64,000 bases of DNA from Mycobacterium shimoidei. Its GTDB lineage: Bacteria; Actinomycetota; Actinomycetes; Mycobacteriales; Mycobacteriaceae. A model generated the notes under the pieces. It did not search any database, was not told the DNA's origin, and saw only the letters and a list, made by a program, of their open reading frames with translations. How positions within the stretch are numbered: position 1 is the first letter of the stretch; each line of letters opens with the position of its first letter. The position numbers were made by a program, and so were the translations under genes. The stretch covers positions 124,001-188,000 of the forward strand of contig LQPU01000005.1 of NCBI GenBank assembly GCA_002101905.1. The letters run 5' to 3'. This document shows positions 10,049 to 18,906 of this stretch, piece by piece.

Positions 10049-10959
10049 TTCTGCTCGGTGCGGTCCCAGACCTCGATCATGGTCCGCAGAATCTCCTCGG
10101 CGCGGCCCAGGCCGGCAAGATGGCTCTCCCCGGGTATCGGGTGCAGCTCTGCGTCGGGGAGCCGGTCGACCACGTGCTGACCATGGGCGAATGGCACGAT
10201 GTGGTCGCGATCGCCATGCCACCAGTGCACGGGCACCTTGACCTGATCGAGCCGGAAACCCCAGTCGCGAGCGAAGACCACCACATCGGCGAACGGGGCG
10301 GCCAGTTGTTTGCGGCTGCCGTTGAGCAGGTCGTCGAGGAACATCGCCTTGAACTCGGGCCGCACCAGCAGCCGCCGGTCGCCTTCGGGCGATACATGTG
10401 CGTAGACGTACAGCGCCGGTTCGGCCACCGGGCGGATCAGCCGGATGAAACCGATCGCCGCCATCCGGATCGGCCAGCCGGCCACCGTGAGCAAGGGTGC
10501 CGCCCGCGAGCCCAGGGCCATCACCCCGCCGCCGATAGCGTCGGGGCCGCGCGTCGGCGCGACGCCGCCGAGTACCCCGGCCGCCACCACCCGATCCGGC
10601 ATGGCCGCGGCACATCCCAAGGTGTAGGGACCGCCCCCGGACAGGCCGACGACCGCCATCTTGTCGATGCCCAGGGTGTCGGCCATGGTGCGCAAGTCTT
10701 CGGCAAACGCCACGACCGTGCCGTACTGGTAGGGGGTGGAGGAGCCGATGCCGGGCCGGTCGATGCCGATCAGCCGGATGTGGTTTTGCTCGGCGTAGAC
10801 GCGCGCCTCGGTGGGGATTTGCCGGCGCGCGCCCGGGGTGCCGTGTAACCAGAACACGGCACGGCCCTGCGGGTCGCCGAACTCTGCGAATCCGAGCTGG
10901 CGATCATCGCCGACGGCGATGTTGCCCTCCAGCTTGGGCCGGGCGATAGCGATAACCAT
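10045..10959 (-). CDS. Alpha/beta hydrolase
   Basis: This 304-residue alpha/beta hydrolase has the oxyanion region [10 protein letters not shown], nucleophile elbow GLSGGGPYT (Ser), a likely acid in HGDRDHIVP and catalytic His in PGESHLAG, so the triad looks intact. The family includes esterases, epoxide hydrolases and C-C hydrolases; the substrate cannot be deduced. It is the first gene of a four-gene minus-strand run ending at 6922 and overlaps the NanT-like gene by 4 bp, so it is probably translationally coupled to it. It is divergent from the amidohydrolase at 10995, with only 35 bp between the starts. Confidence 0.85.
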   Translation of the reverse strand: MVIAIARPKLEGNIAVGDDRQLGFAEFGDPQGRAVFWLHGTPGARRQIPTEARVYAEQNHIRLIGIDRPGIGSSTPYQYGTVVAFAEDLRTMADTLGIDKMAVVGLSGGGPYTLGCAAAMPDRVVAAGVLGGVAPTRGPDAIGGGVMALGSRAAPLLTVAGWPIRMAAIGFIRLIRPVAEPALYVYAHVSPEGDRRLLVRPEFKAMFLDDLLNGSRKQLAAPFADVVVFARDWGFRLDQVKVPVHWWHGDRDHIVPFAHGQHVVDRLPDAELHPIPGESHLAGLGRAEEILRTMIEVWDRTEQK

Positions 10960-10982
10960 GCGCAGAGTGTTTCACGACCTAT

Positions 10983-10988
10983 TACGGT
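10983..10988 (+). promoter_or_regulatory. Candidate -10 box for a leaderless amidohydrolase mRNA
   Basis: TACGGT fits the mycobacterial TANNNT -10 consensus and ends 6 bp before the ATG at 10995. Transcription would start at or next to the start codon. No clear -35 is visible. Confidence 0.4.
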
Positions 10989-10994
10989 GCGAGC

Positions 10995-12062
10995 ATGCGC
11001 ATCATCGACGCCGACGGCCACGTCGCCGAGAACGCCACGCTTGGTGTCGAGGCGATGAAGCGCTGGCCGCAGCATGTCATCCCGAGCACCGACGGCCGAC
11101 CCCGGTTCATGATCGAGGGACGCCGTTACCCGGAAGACAGCGGGCCGGGCGCCGGCGTGCCGCCCGAACATGGTCTGAGTCCGGCGGCCAGACAGAACTG
11201 CTCGTCCGCAGAAGGCGTTCTGACCGACGCCGATCGCGACCACATCGACACCATGGTGCTGTATCCGAGCTTGGGGCTGTGCGTGCCAACGCTCGAGGAT
11301 CCCGAATTCGCCGCGGGGTTCGCCCGGCTCTACAACGAATGGGTCGCCGACTACTGCGCGCCGACGGGTGGGCGACTGCGCGGCGTTGCGGTGACACCGA
11401 TCGAACACGGGCAGATCGCGATCGACATCATGCGTGAGGCGAAGGAGCTGGGACTGGCCGCCACCCTGGTGCCGCCGGCGCTGAAAACCCGCAACCTGGA
11501 CCATCCCGACCTCGACCCGTTCTACGCTGCGGCGGCCGACCTGGAGATGCCGTTGGGCATTCACGGGGTGCCGGGCTTTCATCTGCCGAAGATCGGGGTC
11601 GACCGGTTCACCAACTACATCCAGGTGCACTGCATCAGCTTTCCGTTCGATCAGATGACGGCGATGACCGCAATGGTCTCCGGGGGCGTCTTCGACCGGC
11701 ATCCGACGCTGCGGGTGGCGTTTCTGGAGGCCGGCGTGGGCTGGGTGCCGTTCTTCATCGACCGGCTGCACGAGCATTACGAGAAACGCGGCGATTGGAT
11801 CGAGGGCGGCTGGCAACGCGATCCGCAGGAATACCTACAGGCCGGCAACATCTGGGTGACCTGCGAGCCGGAGGAACCGATCCTGCCGGGCGTCATCGAT
11901 GTGCTCGGCGCAGACTTCATCATGTTCGCCAGCGACTACCCGCATTGGGACGGCGACTGGCCGCAGAGCACCGCGCACCTGCGGGTCCGTCCCGACATCA
12001 GCGACGAGGCGCGGTCCAAGATCGCCGGGTTGAACGCCCAGCGCTTCTACGGGTTCAATTGA
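10995..12062 (+). CDS. Amidohydrolase family (amidohydrolase_2-type) metal-dependent hydrolase/decarboxylase
   Basis: The 355-residue protein belongs to the ACMSD-like amidohydrolase superfamily. It starts IIDADGH, the first metal-binding strand, has the MPLGIHGVPG His region near 195, a ..FLEAGVGWVPFFIDRL stretch, and ends with the FASDYPHWDGDWP motif holding the last catalytic Asp. Related mycobacterial proteins are annotated as amidohydrolase or decarboxylase and often occur in steroid, aromatic or lipid degradation loci. The substrate is unknown. The start is supported by a -10-like box 6 bp upstream. Confidence 0.85.
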   Translation: MRIIDADGHVAENATLGVEAMKRWPQHVIPSTDGRPRFMIEGRRYPEDSGPGAGVPPEHGLSPAARQNCSSAEGVLTDADRDHIDTMVLYPSLGLCVPTLEDPEFAAGFARLYNEWVADYCAPTGGRLRGVAVTPIEHGQIAIDIMREAKELGLAATLVPPALKTRNLDHPDLDPFYAAAADLEMPLGIHGVPGFHLPKIGVDRFTNYIQVHCISFPFDQMTAMTAMVSGGVFDRHPTLRVAFLEAGVGWVPFFIDRLHEHYEKRGDWIEGGWQRDPQEYLQAGNIWVTCEPEEPILPGVIDVLGADFIMFASDYPHWDGDWPQSTAHLRVRPDISDEARSKIAGLNAQRFYGFN

Positions 12063-12112
12063 CGCGTGGCGACCCGCTGCGCCCGGCTACGCCGCGCTTG
12101 CGATCGCCACAA

Positions 12113-12895
12113 CTAGCGCGCCTGCCAGTTCGGCGGTCGCTTCTCAGCAAAGGCCCGTGGGCCTTCTTTGGCGTCTTCGGTCTCGAAAATCCGGTTGCTG
12201 TGCCGGGTTTCGTTGTCGTAGGCGGCTTCGAGGTCTAGCGCCAGTCCCTCGACGGCCGACTGCTTGGTAGCTGCCACGGCGAGCGGGGCGTTGGCGGCGA
12301 TACGCCGCGCGTAGTCGTAGGCCGTGGCCATCAACTGGTCGGGGGAGACGATCTTGTTGATCAGGCCCATGGCCAGAGCGCGCTCGGCGTCGACCATGTC
12401 GGCGGTCAGCAGCAACTCCATCGCGTGCGCGTACGGGACTTGGCGGGGCAGCCGCACCGTGGTGCCGCCGCCGGCAAACAGACCGCGCTTGGGTTCCATC
12501 ACCGCGAATCGCGCGTCGGGGACGGCGACGCGAATGTCGGTGTTGGTCAACATCTCGAATCCACCGGCGACGCACGTACCGTTGACGGCGGCGACGATCG
12601 GTTTGTGCACTGGAAACCGATGCAAGACAGCATGAATCCCGTGAACTTTGTCCCAGCCGTCGGGCCGCGGCAGCTCACCGGTCAGCTCCGGGATGAACGT
12701 TTTGAGGTCGGCTCCGGTGCAAAAGTCGCGACCGACACCCGTGACGACGGCAACCCAGGCGTCGGGATCGTCGCGGAACGTGGCCCAGGCCTGAGCGAGG
12801 TCACGGAAGTGAGCCATGTCCAGCGAGTTACGCGTCTCGGGACGATTGATCGTGATCGTGGCGATGTGTGCGTCGTGCACGTAGTCGATGCTCAC
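12113..12895 (-). CDS. Enoyl-CoA hydratase/isomerase family protein
   Basis: The 260-residue crotonase-fold protein has INRPETRNSLD near the N terminus, the oxyanion-hole segment GRDFCTGADLKTF and the second oxyanion loop VNGTCVAGGFEMLTNTDIRVA. Position-specific acid/base Glu residues are not obvious: the helix after the second loop reads FAVMEPKRGLFAGGG, where classical hydratases have the second Glu in a similar stretch. It probably hydrates or isomerises an unsaturated acyl-CoA in fatty acid or steroid catabolism. GTG 12895 gives a normal family length; the frame extending to 13081 would add about 62 unrelated residues over the divergent intergenic region. Confidence 0.88.
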   Translation of the reverse strand: MSIDYVHDAHIATITINRPETRNSLDMAHFRDLAQAWATFRDDPDAWVAVVTGVGRDFCTGADLKTFIPELTGELPRPDGWDKVHGIHAVLHRFPVHKPIVAAVNGTCVAGGFEMLTNTDIRVAVPDARFAVMEPKRGLFAGGGTTVRLPRQVPYAHAMELLLTADMVDAERALAMGLINKIVSPDQLMATAYDYARRIAANAPLAVAATKQSAVEGLALDLEAAYDNETRHSNRIFETEDAKEGPRAFAEKRPPNWQAR

Positions 12896-13012
12896 CGCGC
12901 GAGTGTAGGACCTGCGACCGGGTAACCCAGCCGGCCTATTGTCATCTGCCGGCTTCCAGATACTCTTTTCCGTGCACTTGAACGGACGGGCACCGAGCAG
13001 AATTGAGAGGTC

Positions 13013-13579
13013 ATGGGCGAATTCGATCCCAACGAAGGCGAAGCGCAGGTCATTGTCACTCTTGCCGACGCGGCAATGCACATGTACCGGGCTGCCATTG
13101 ACTCCTTGCCATTTCCCGAGGACAAGAAGTTTCAGAAGCGCGCTGAGGTAGTGCTTTCCGGTCTGCGCAAGCTACGCGCGGGCTTGGCGGAGGCAGCAAC
13201 GAAGAGCCGGTCCACACCCACGGTTATCGCCGCACTGACTGACGTGCGGCGCCGCTACGACGACCTGATGGAACGCGCCGCCTCGGCCCCCGGCTCGACC
13301 CTGGGCCAGCAGCTCTATACCGCGCGTATCCGGGCCAAGCTGTCGGCTGAGGAAGCGGCCAGGGGTGTCGGACTTCGGCCCGAATTGCCGGACGAGCTCG
13401 AAGCCGGCGCCACGCCCTCGGAAGAAGAAGTGGTGAAGGTCCATCAGCTGATCGCTGCGCTTCGCGAGGTGAACGGTGACGGCGACTACCAGCCGTCGTC
13501 GCAGGCCAACGTCAACGGCTGGGACGAGGCGATGGCTCTCAACGGTGCCGGGCAGGAGGCTGACGTCGAGACGCACTAG
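13013..13579 (+). CDS. Conserved mycobacterial protein of unknown function
   Basis: This 188-residue, soluble, mainly helical protein has no signal peptide or membrane helix. Residues about 95-150 (LGQQLYTARIRAKLSAEEAARGVG..) look like a degenerate XRE/Cro-type helix-turn-helix, but key turn residues are not convincing. The N-terminal half resembles a helical bundle rich in Arg/Lys and Ala. GAGAGGTC just before ATG 13013 is a fair ribosome binding site. It is divergent from the enoyl-CoA hydratase and converges 4 bp from the acyl-CoA dehydrogenase stop. I cannot assign a function. Confidence 0.75.
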   Translation: MGEFDPNEGEAQVIVTLADAAMHMYRAAIDSLPFPEDKKFQKRAEVVLSGLRKLRAGLAEAATKSRSTPTVIAALTDVRRRYDDLMERAASAPGSTLGQQLYTARIRAKLSAEEAARGVGLRPELPDELEAGATPSEEEVVKVHQLIAALREVNGDGDYQPSSQANVNGWDEAMALNGAGQEADVETH

Positions 13580-13583
13580 TGCG

Positions 13584-14801
13584 TCAGCGGATCGGCAGGC
13601 CCGTCAACGCCCTGCCGATGACAAGCCGCTGGATTTCGCTGGTGCCCTCGAAGATGGTGAAAATCTTGGCATCTCGATGCATCCGCTCGACCGGGTATTC
13701 GCGGGTGTAGCCGTTGCCGCCAAGAATCTGGATGGCTTCGTCGGTGACATAGACCGCGGTCTCGCTCGCGAACAGCTTGGCCATGGAGCCCTCAGCTGAA
13801 CTGAACGGCTTGTTGTTGCGCTGCATCCAGCCGGCCCGCCACACCAACATGCGCGACGCGTCGATGCGACTCTTCATGTCGGCCAGCTTGAATGCGATGG
13901 CCTGAAATTCGGCGATCTTCTTGCCGAATTGCTCGCGCTGGCAAGCGTATTGCAGTGCGTACTCGTAGGCGGCGCGTGCGATCCCCAGCGCCATCGCACC
14001 GACGACGGGACGGGTGCGTTCGAACGTCATCATCGCCGCCTGGCTTGCGGTGCGCTGGCCGGACCGGATTTTGGCAAGGCGCTGCTCGAAACGCTCTCGG
14101 CCACCCAGTATCAGCTCGCCCGGGATGCGGACGTCGTCGAGCACCACCTCGGCGGTGTGCGATGCCCGAATGCCGTGCTTTTTGAACTTCTGTCCCTGCG
14201 ACAACCCCGGGGTTCCGGGCGGCACGATGAACGACGCCTGTCCCCGGGTGCCCAGCTCCGGATCGACCGAGGCCACCACCACGTGCACGTTGGCGATACC
14301 GCCGTTGGTGGCCCAGGTCTTGGTGCCGTTGAGCACCCACTCATCGGCGGCTTCGTCGTAGACCGCCCGGGTGCGTACCGCGCCCACATCCGATCCCGCG
14401 CCGGGTTCAGAGGAACAGAACGCGGCCAGCTTCGGCTCGTCGGGGGTGCCGAACATCTGCGGCAGCCACTCGCCGAGCTGCTCGGGGGTACCGTTTGCGG
14501 CCAGGGCGGCGGCCGCGAGCCCGGTCGCCAGCACCGACAGCGCTATGCCGGCATCGCCCCAGAACATCTCCTCGAACACGACCAACATGCCCAAGCCGCT
14601 GGCTTCCGCGGCCATCTGGACAAACAGGTCGGGCGTGTAGAGGCCGACCTTCGCGGCTTCCTGGATGATCGGCCACGGTGTTTCTTCCCGCTCATCCCAT
14701 TCGGCCGCGGCCGGCCGGATGACATCTTCGGCGAACTCGTGGACCCAGTCTCGAACGTGCACAACCTCTTCGGGCACTTCCATCGAGAACGTCGCGTCCA
14801 T
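13584..14801 (-). CDS. Acyl-CoA dehydrogenase (FadE family)
   Basis: The 405-residue flavoprotein has the complete family layout: N-terminal helical domain, FAD/substrate signature AFCSSEPGAGSDVGAVRT near 135, TWATNGG, a C-terminal domain with ACQREQFGKKIAEFQ, and the closing ILGGNGYTREYPVERMHRD followed by IFEGTSEIQRLVIGRAL. The Glu in FEGTSE is a candidate catalytic base. It would introduce a 2,3-double bond into an acyl- or steroid-CoA. ATG 14801 follows a GGAG ribosome site. The promoter directly upstream (14848-14880) is covered by an inverted repeat, implying repression by a local or remote regulator. The pairing with an alpha/beta hydrolase just upstream suggests a degradation module. 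Confidence 0.92.
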   Translation of the reverse strand: MDATFSMEVPEEVVHVRDWVHEFAEDVIRPAAAEWDEREETPWPIIQEAAKVGLYTPDLFVQMAAEASGLGMLVVFEEMFWGDAGIALSVLATGLAAAALAANGTPEQLGEWLPQMFGTPDEPKLAAFCSSEPGAGSDVGAVRTRAVYDEAADEWVLNGTKTWATNGGIANVHVVVASVDPELGTRGQASFIVPPGTPGLSQGQKFKKHGIRASHTAEVVLDDVRIPGELILGGRERFEQRLAKIRSGQRTASQAAMMTFERTRPVVGAMALGIARAAYEYALQYACQREQFGKKIAEFQAIAFKLADMKSRIDASRMLVWRAGWMQRNNKPFSSAEGSMAKLFASETAVYVTDEAIQILGGNGYTREYPVERMHRDAKIFTIFEGTSEIQRLVIGRALTGLPIR

Positions 14802-14847
14802 CAGCACTCCTATCAACTGCTGCGGCGCGATGCGCGCCGCGGTGCAT

Positions 14848-14880
14848 ACAGTAAACGTTTGTACACTGAAGTTACAAACG
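14848..14880 (-). promoter_or_regulatory. Acyl-CoA dehydrogenase promoter with overlapping inverted-repeat operator
   Basis: On the minus strand TTGTAA (14877-14872) and TACTGT (14853-14848) make a -35/-10 pair with an 18-bp spacer. The perfect inverted repeat CGTTTGTA-N9-TACAAACG occupies 14856-14880, covering the -35 and most of the spacer, as expected for a repressor site (TetR-like size). It also spans the TAA stop of the upstream hydrolase (14872-14874). Confidence 0.6.
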
Positions 14881-15558
14881 GGGAGTGCGCTGACCGGTCG
14901 CGCCGATATGCGCGGCCACCTCGGCCGCGATCGCCAGCGTGGTGTCATCTTGGCCGGCCGAATAGCGGTCGGCGACAGCGTCGTACACCGCGCCCGCGAT
15001 CGACCCGTGATCGGCTGCCAGCTCGACCAACTGCACCGGCCAACCGTTCTGCTCGAGCGCCGAGGCGAACTCGCGGCTCCACGCCACCGGAACGGCGTCG
15101 TCAGAAACGCCGTGCAGCAGGGTGAACGGCGACCGGTTCGCTTCCCGGGACAGCCCGATCGCCGGCGGTTTCCCGGTGATCGGATCAGGCGCCCGGAACG
15201 CACCGGCCAGGCAAACGGTGTGGGCGAAACCGACGCCGTAGCGGCTCGCCTGCACCGTCAGCCCAGCGGCGGCCGCGCCGCCCAACGACCAGCCGACAAG
15301 CACGATCTGGTCGGGATCTTCGGTGTGCCGGCGGGCGAAGTCCACCGACCGCAGCAACTCGGCGCGACCACCGTCGTCGGCGTGGGAATCCCAGTCGGGC
15401 GCCAGTACGGCCATCCCGTAACCGGCGATCAGCTCGCCGAGCGGACGGACGGCGGCGCGGGCGTTGCTCTGCTGTCCGTGCCACAACAGCACGGTTTGAG
15501 CGCCGCGATCACCGAAGACATCGACCAAGCGGCCGGGCGCGTACTCGACGGTTTCCAT
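14872..15558 (-). CDS. Alpha/beta hydrolase (dienelactone hydrolase/esterase-like)
   Basis: The 228-residue protein has an alpha/beta hydrolase fold: LLWHGQQSN oxyanion strand, nucleophile elbow LVGWSLGGAA (Ser), a candidate acid in LLHGVSDDAVP and His in LAADHGS. It is short, without a large cap domain. It ends inside the operator region of the acyl-CoA dehydrogenase and lies about 30 bp downstream of the exported Rv1906c-like gene. The substrate is unknown. Confidence 0.82.
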   Translation of the reverse strand: METVEYAPGRLVDVFGDRGAQTVLLWHGQQSNARAAVRPLGELIAGYGMAVLAPDWDSHADDGGRAELLRSVDFARRHTEDPDQIVLVGWSLGGAAAAGLTVQASRYGVGFAHTVCLAGAFRAPDPITGKPPAIGLSREANRSPFTLLHGVSDDAVPVAWSREFASALEQNGWPVQLVELAADHGSIAGAVYDAVADRYSAGQDDTTLAIAAEVAAHIGATGQRTPRL

Positions 15559-15588
15559 GCCGCCAGTCTGCCCGCCGCGAGGCCGTCG

Positions 15589-16050
15589 CTAACGGCCGTG
15601 CGGGTTGAGCAGAGCGTTCAGGATGTCGAGCTGTGTTTTGGCTTCGGCCGGCGGTCTGCCCGGGTCGGGAGTGGCCGAATCGGTTTTCTGCCACGGCTGG
15701 CAGCCGTCTGTCTTGAATGCCTTGTCGGTCGGCTCGATCTGCACGACCTGCGGCTTCTTGGTCATCGCGTTGTCGATGATCGGATTGTCGTCGCCACCGC
15801 CGATGCGTTTCCAATAGCACGCGCCGGTGCCGGCCGGACCCGCCGAGCTGTATACACCCGGCACGATGTCGGTGCCCACCACGAAATTGCCGTCGTGATC
15901 TATCACCGTCTTGGGCTGGGCCGCCGGCGTCGGCGGCGGTCCGGGCGGCGGACCCGGCGGCGCCGGGGGATCGGCGCTGGCAGCTGCCAGATTCCAGCCC
16001 GCGAGAAGCGTCGCAAGCGTCGCGGCGGCAAGCGGTAATCGCTTCGACAT
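15589..16050 (-). CDS. Exported Pro-rich protein, Rv1906c-like
   Basis: The protein (153 residues from ATG 16050) has an N-terminal signal peptide (MSKRLPLAAATLATLLAGW then ASADPP, cleavage probably after ASA), a Pro-rich linker, and a compact domain with VGTDIVPGVYSSAGPAG, CYWKRIGG and a second Cys in DGCQPWQK that could form a disulfide. This matches Mtb Rv1906c, an exported protein of unknown function in the same neighbourhood. The longer start at 16062 adds four residues and is possible. It acts outside the cytoplasmic membrane, presumably at the cell envelope. Confidence 0.82.
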   Translation of the reverse strand: MSKRLPLAAATLATLLAGWNLAAASADPPAPPGPPPGPPPTPAAQPKTVIDHDGNFVVGTDIVPGVYSSAGPAGTGACYWKRIGGGDDNPIIDNAMTKKPQVVQIEPTDKAFKTDGCQPWQKTDSATPDPGRPPAEAKTQLDILNALLNPHGR

Positions 16051-16106
16051 CACGATGAGCAAGCATACCGGGGCGACCGCCGCGGTACGCGGTCCCTGAC
16101 CAGGCG

Positions 16107-16565
16107 CTACGCCGTCTTGGTCAGCAGTGGCATCAGGAGCCGACGGCGCGCCGTGATCGCGTCGGCAAAGTCGTGCAGCGCTTCACGCACCGAGCCGGCG
16201 ATCGAGAACAGATCTTCGTCGTCGGTCGTCTGCAGGACCCGACTGACTGCCGGGCTGGCCACCAACGTCCACTCCACGCCCGCGGCGCGGCAACCCTCAT
16301 CGATGCGGTGCAGGAAACTCACGCCCGCCGGGGTGAAGCCGTCCACCGCGCTCAAATTCAGAACGATCGGCTGGTCGGGCAAAACAAAGTGGCTGCTGTA
16401 TTCGCTGACCCGATCGACGTTTACGGCGTCGATGGCACCGCTGACCGTCACCACAATCGCCAAGTGGCGGCACTGGGCCCGAACCTGGGCGCCACCGCAG
16501 TCGAACACCGGGCTGCCGTAACGCGGCCTGAAGTACGAGACTGCCGTGTCAGTCGATTCGGTCAT
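16107..16565 (-). CDS. STAS-domain protein (anti-anti-sigma-like), Rv1904-like
   Basis: The 152-residue protein has a single STAS domain (about 30-125): VSGAIDAVNVDRVSEY, then IVLNLSAVDGFTPAGVSFLHRI. In anti-anti-sigma factors the loop after the third strand carries a phosphorylated Ser (D-S-x-G); here the same place reads FTPAG, so Thr would be the only hydroxyl residue. It resembles Mtb Rv1904, also near katG. No cognate anti-sigma kinase is visible in the window. It may act in a partner-switching stress pathway, but this is inferred from the domain only. Confidence 0.78.
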   Translation of the reverse strand: MTESTDTAVSYFRPRYGSPVFDCGGAQVRAQCRHLAIVVTVSGAIDAVNVDRVSEYSSHFVLPDQPIVLNLSAVDGFTPAGVSFLHRIDEGCRAAGVEWTLVASPAVSRVLQTTDDEDLFSIAGSVREALHDFADAITARRRLLMPLLTKTA

Positions 16566-16825
16566 CGACGCCTCAATTCTCGATCACGTTGCTGAAACAC
16601 ACGGGCCAGGTTCAACCTTTGCCTGTTCGAGACGCTAATTGGTTACTCTAAGGTCACAGGGTGCAAGGTTTGTGACTTTGCTAAGAAACGCTTTTCAAGC
16701 GGTCCCGGCCGGCGACACCAGCTGCCGTACCCCGTTGCGGAAACAGCATTGCGACCATCGCACTGATACCCTCCGAACGCTGCCGTTTATCGGTCGCCAA
16801 CCCGTCACGTTCCGGAAAGAGTGTT

Positions 16826-18061
16826 GTGCGCAGCGGAGACATCAAGGCCCTTACCGGTCTTCGCATCATCGCCGCGGTGTGGGTGGTGCTATTTCACTTC
16901 CGGCCGTTGTTGCGGGACGCCGCACCCGGCTTCAGCGACGCACTCGCACCGGTACTGAATTGCGGCGCACAGGGCGTCGACCTGTTTTTCATCCTCAGCG
17001 GCTTCGTGTTGACCTGGAATTACCTCAACCGGATGGGGTGGTCGTGGTCCACTCGGGCCACCTTGCATTTTCTGTGGTTGCGGCTGGCGCGAGTGTGGCC
17101 CGTCTACTTGGTGACGTTGCATCTGGCCGCGGCCTGGGTGATTTTTACCCTGCACGTCGGCCATGTGCCGTCCAAGGAGGTAAGTCAGCTCACCGCGGTC
17201 AGCTATGTGCGCCAAGTCCTGTTGGTGCAGTTGTGGTTTCAGCCGTATTTCGACGGGTCGAGCTGGGACGGACCGGCCTGGTCGATCAGCGCCGAATGGC
17301 TGGCCTACCTGTTGTTCGGCGGGCTGGTGCTGGTGATCTTCCGAATGGCGCACGCGACAAGAGCGCGCAGCCTGGTCTGGCTTGCCTTCGGGGCGTCACT
17401 GCCGCCAGTGATGCTGTTGTTGACGAGCGGACAGTTCTACACACCGTGGAGCTGGCTGCCACGCATCGTCATGCAGTTCATTGCCGGGGCATTGGTCGCT
17501 GCGGCGGTCATGAGGTTGCGCCTGACCGATCGCGCACGCCTCGCCGCCGGCTTTGTGTCACTGCTGCTGCTGGTGGCAATCGTCGGCTTGGTGTACCTGC
17601 TCGATGCGCATCCGGTTCCGGGTGTCATTGACAGCGCCGGGTTGGTCGACGTCCTGTTTGTGCCGCTGGTGATGACGCTGGCCATGGGCACCGGCAGCCT
17701 GCCCTGGTTCTTGTCGATCCGCCCGATGGTGTTCGGTGGGCAGATCTCGTTCTGCCTGTACATGGTCCACGAGCTGGTGCACACCGCCTGGTTGTGGGCT
17801 GCCGAGCAGTTCGAGCTCACCCTGCAGGGCGCTGGCGGCAAGTTGGCTGTCGCCGGTTTGCTCGCGGGGGCCACAATTTTCGCGATCCTGCTGTTCCACA
17901 TCGTCGAAGAGCCCGCACGGCGCTGGATGCGGAGAATGGTCGACGTAGGAGCCACCGAGTCGCGGGTCGACCTGGGCGCTGAGCCGGTCAAGGCCAGGCT
18001 GCAGCCCATCGACGGCGCCTTGGAGCAGCGCAAAGCGTCGATTTCGGTGCGTGCGGGCTAG
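16826..18061 (+). CDS. Acyltransferase-3 family membrane protein (Rv0517-like)
   Basis: The 411-residue integral membrane protein has about ten helices and the acyltransferase-3 signatures: LTGLRIIAAVWVVLFHFRP (catalytic-type His in helix 1) and QGVDLFFILSGFVLTW. A late CLYMVHELVHTAWLW and an IVEEPARRWMR ending are also typical. The family O-acylates sugars, glycolipids or peptidoglycan. It is followed 44 bp later by an SGNH-type exported protein, the same pair as Mtb Rv0517-Rv0518, so the two probably cooperate in adding or trimming an acyl group at the envelope. The GTG start is preceded by GGAAAGAG. Confidence 0.88.
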   Translation: MRSGDIKALTGLRIIAAVWVVLFHFRPLLRDAAPGFSDALAPVLNCGAQGVDLFFILSGFVLTWNYLNRMGWSWSTRATLHFLWLRLARVWPVYLVTLHLAAAWVIFTLHVGHVPSKEVSQLTAVSYVRQVLLVQLWFQPYFDGSSWDGPAWSISAEWLAYLLFGGLVLVIFRMAHATRARSLVWLAFGASLPPVMLLLTSGQFYTPWSWLPRIVMQFIAGALVAAAVMRLRLTDRARLAAGFVSLLLLVAIVGLVYLLDAHPVPGVIDSAGLVDVLFVPLVMTLAMGTGSLPWFLSIRPMVFGGQISFCLYMVHELVHTAWLWAAEQFELTLQGAGGKLAVAGLLAGATIFAILLFHIVEEPARRWMRRMVDVGATESRVDLGAEPVKARLQPIDGALEQRKASISVRAG

Positions 18062-18105
18062 TTGCGGGCTAGTGATGTGTCGTAGGGCAGGTAGGGGAGG
18101 TAGCA

Positions 18106-18810
18106 GTGAGCCGCCTGGCGGCGTTGGTCGTCTCCACAGCCATCTCAGTGGGCTGTGTGTTCAGCGTTCTCGCGGAAAACCGCTCGTCCGCGCTGCCATA
18201 TCGGGTCATCAGCCGGGGCTCCCCGATCAATCACATCGCGGTGATCGGTGACTCGTACACCACCGGTACCGATGAGGGCGGCCTGGGGTCGAAGGCCTGG
18301 ACGGCTCGCGCGTGGCTGTCCCTTGCGCGCCAGGGGGTGCAGGTAGCACCCGACGTGGCGTCGGAGGGCAGGGCCGGATACGCGGTGCCCGGTGACCACA
18401 ACAGCATGTTCGTTGATCTGACCGCCCGGGCGGTCCACCCCAACGATGCGTTGGTGATGTTCTTCGGCTCGCGCAACGACCAAGGCGTCGACCCCGGGTT
18501 TTTGACCGAAAAGGCCCATGAAGCCTTTCATTTGGCGCACCGAGGCGCGCCCGCGGCGCGATTGCTGGTGATCGGCCCGCCGTGGCCGACCGCTCTGCCA
18601 CCACCGGCCATACTGCAAGTTCGCGACATCATCGCCGACCAGGCCCGTGAGGCCGGCGCGACATTCGTCGACCCCATCGCCGAGGGATGGTTTGTCGGCC
18701 GGCCCGACTTGATCGGCGCCGACGGTATCCACCCCACCGACGAGGGGCACGCCTACATGGCGGACAAGATCGCACCGTTGATCCGCGGGCAGTTGGGCCA
18801 CCCCGCCTGA
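18106..18810 (+). CDS. Exported SGNH/GDSL hydrolase-like protein (Rv0518-like)
   Basis: The 234-residue protein has an N-terminal hydrophobic segment (LAALVVSTAISVGCVFSVLA) acting as signal peptide or anchor, then an SGNH fold: block I VIGDSYTTG (Ser), FFGSRND (Asn), and block V GADGIHPTDEGH (Asp...His). The catalytic residues look intact, so esterase or acyl-transfer activity outside the membrane is likely. The GTG start follows a Gly/Ala-rich GGGAGGTAG ribosome site. Context with the acyltransferase-3 gene supports a role in acylation of an envelope glycan or glycolipid. Confidence 0.85.
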   Translation: MSRLAALVVSTAISVGCVFSVLAENRSSALPYRVISRGSPINHIAVIGDSYTTGTDEGGLGSKAWTARAWLSLARQGVQVAPDVASEGRAGYAVPGDHNSMFVDLTARAVHPNDALVMFFGSRNDQGVDPGFLTEKAHEAFHLAHRGAPAARLLVIGPPWPTALPPPAILQVRDIIADQAREAGATFVDPIAEGWFVGRPDLIGADGIHPTDEGHAYMADKIAPLIRGQLGHPA

Positions 18811-18906
18811 GGACCGAAGGCACGCGATAGCTCCTACCCCAAGACGGTGTGCGTTTTGCTCATGCGCAACAGGGGTATGGGCTAGAAGATTGAGAGCGAG
18901 GGTCTG

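Noticed and set aside
14665..16038. 457-codon plus-strand frame
   Set aside because: It runs antisense to the acyl-CoA dehydrogenase, hydrolase and Rv1906c-like genes and has no domain.
16653..16676. GTCACA-N12-TGTGAC considered as a CRP/cAMP-receptor site
   Set aside because: The half-sites face the wrong way (CRP sites read TGTGA...TCACA), and the spacer is too long.
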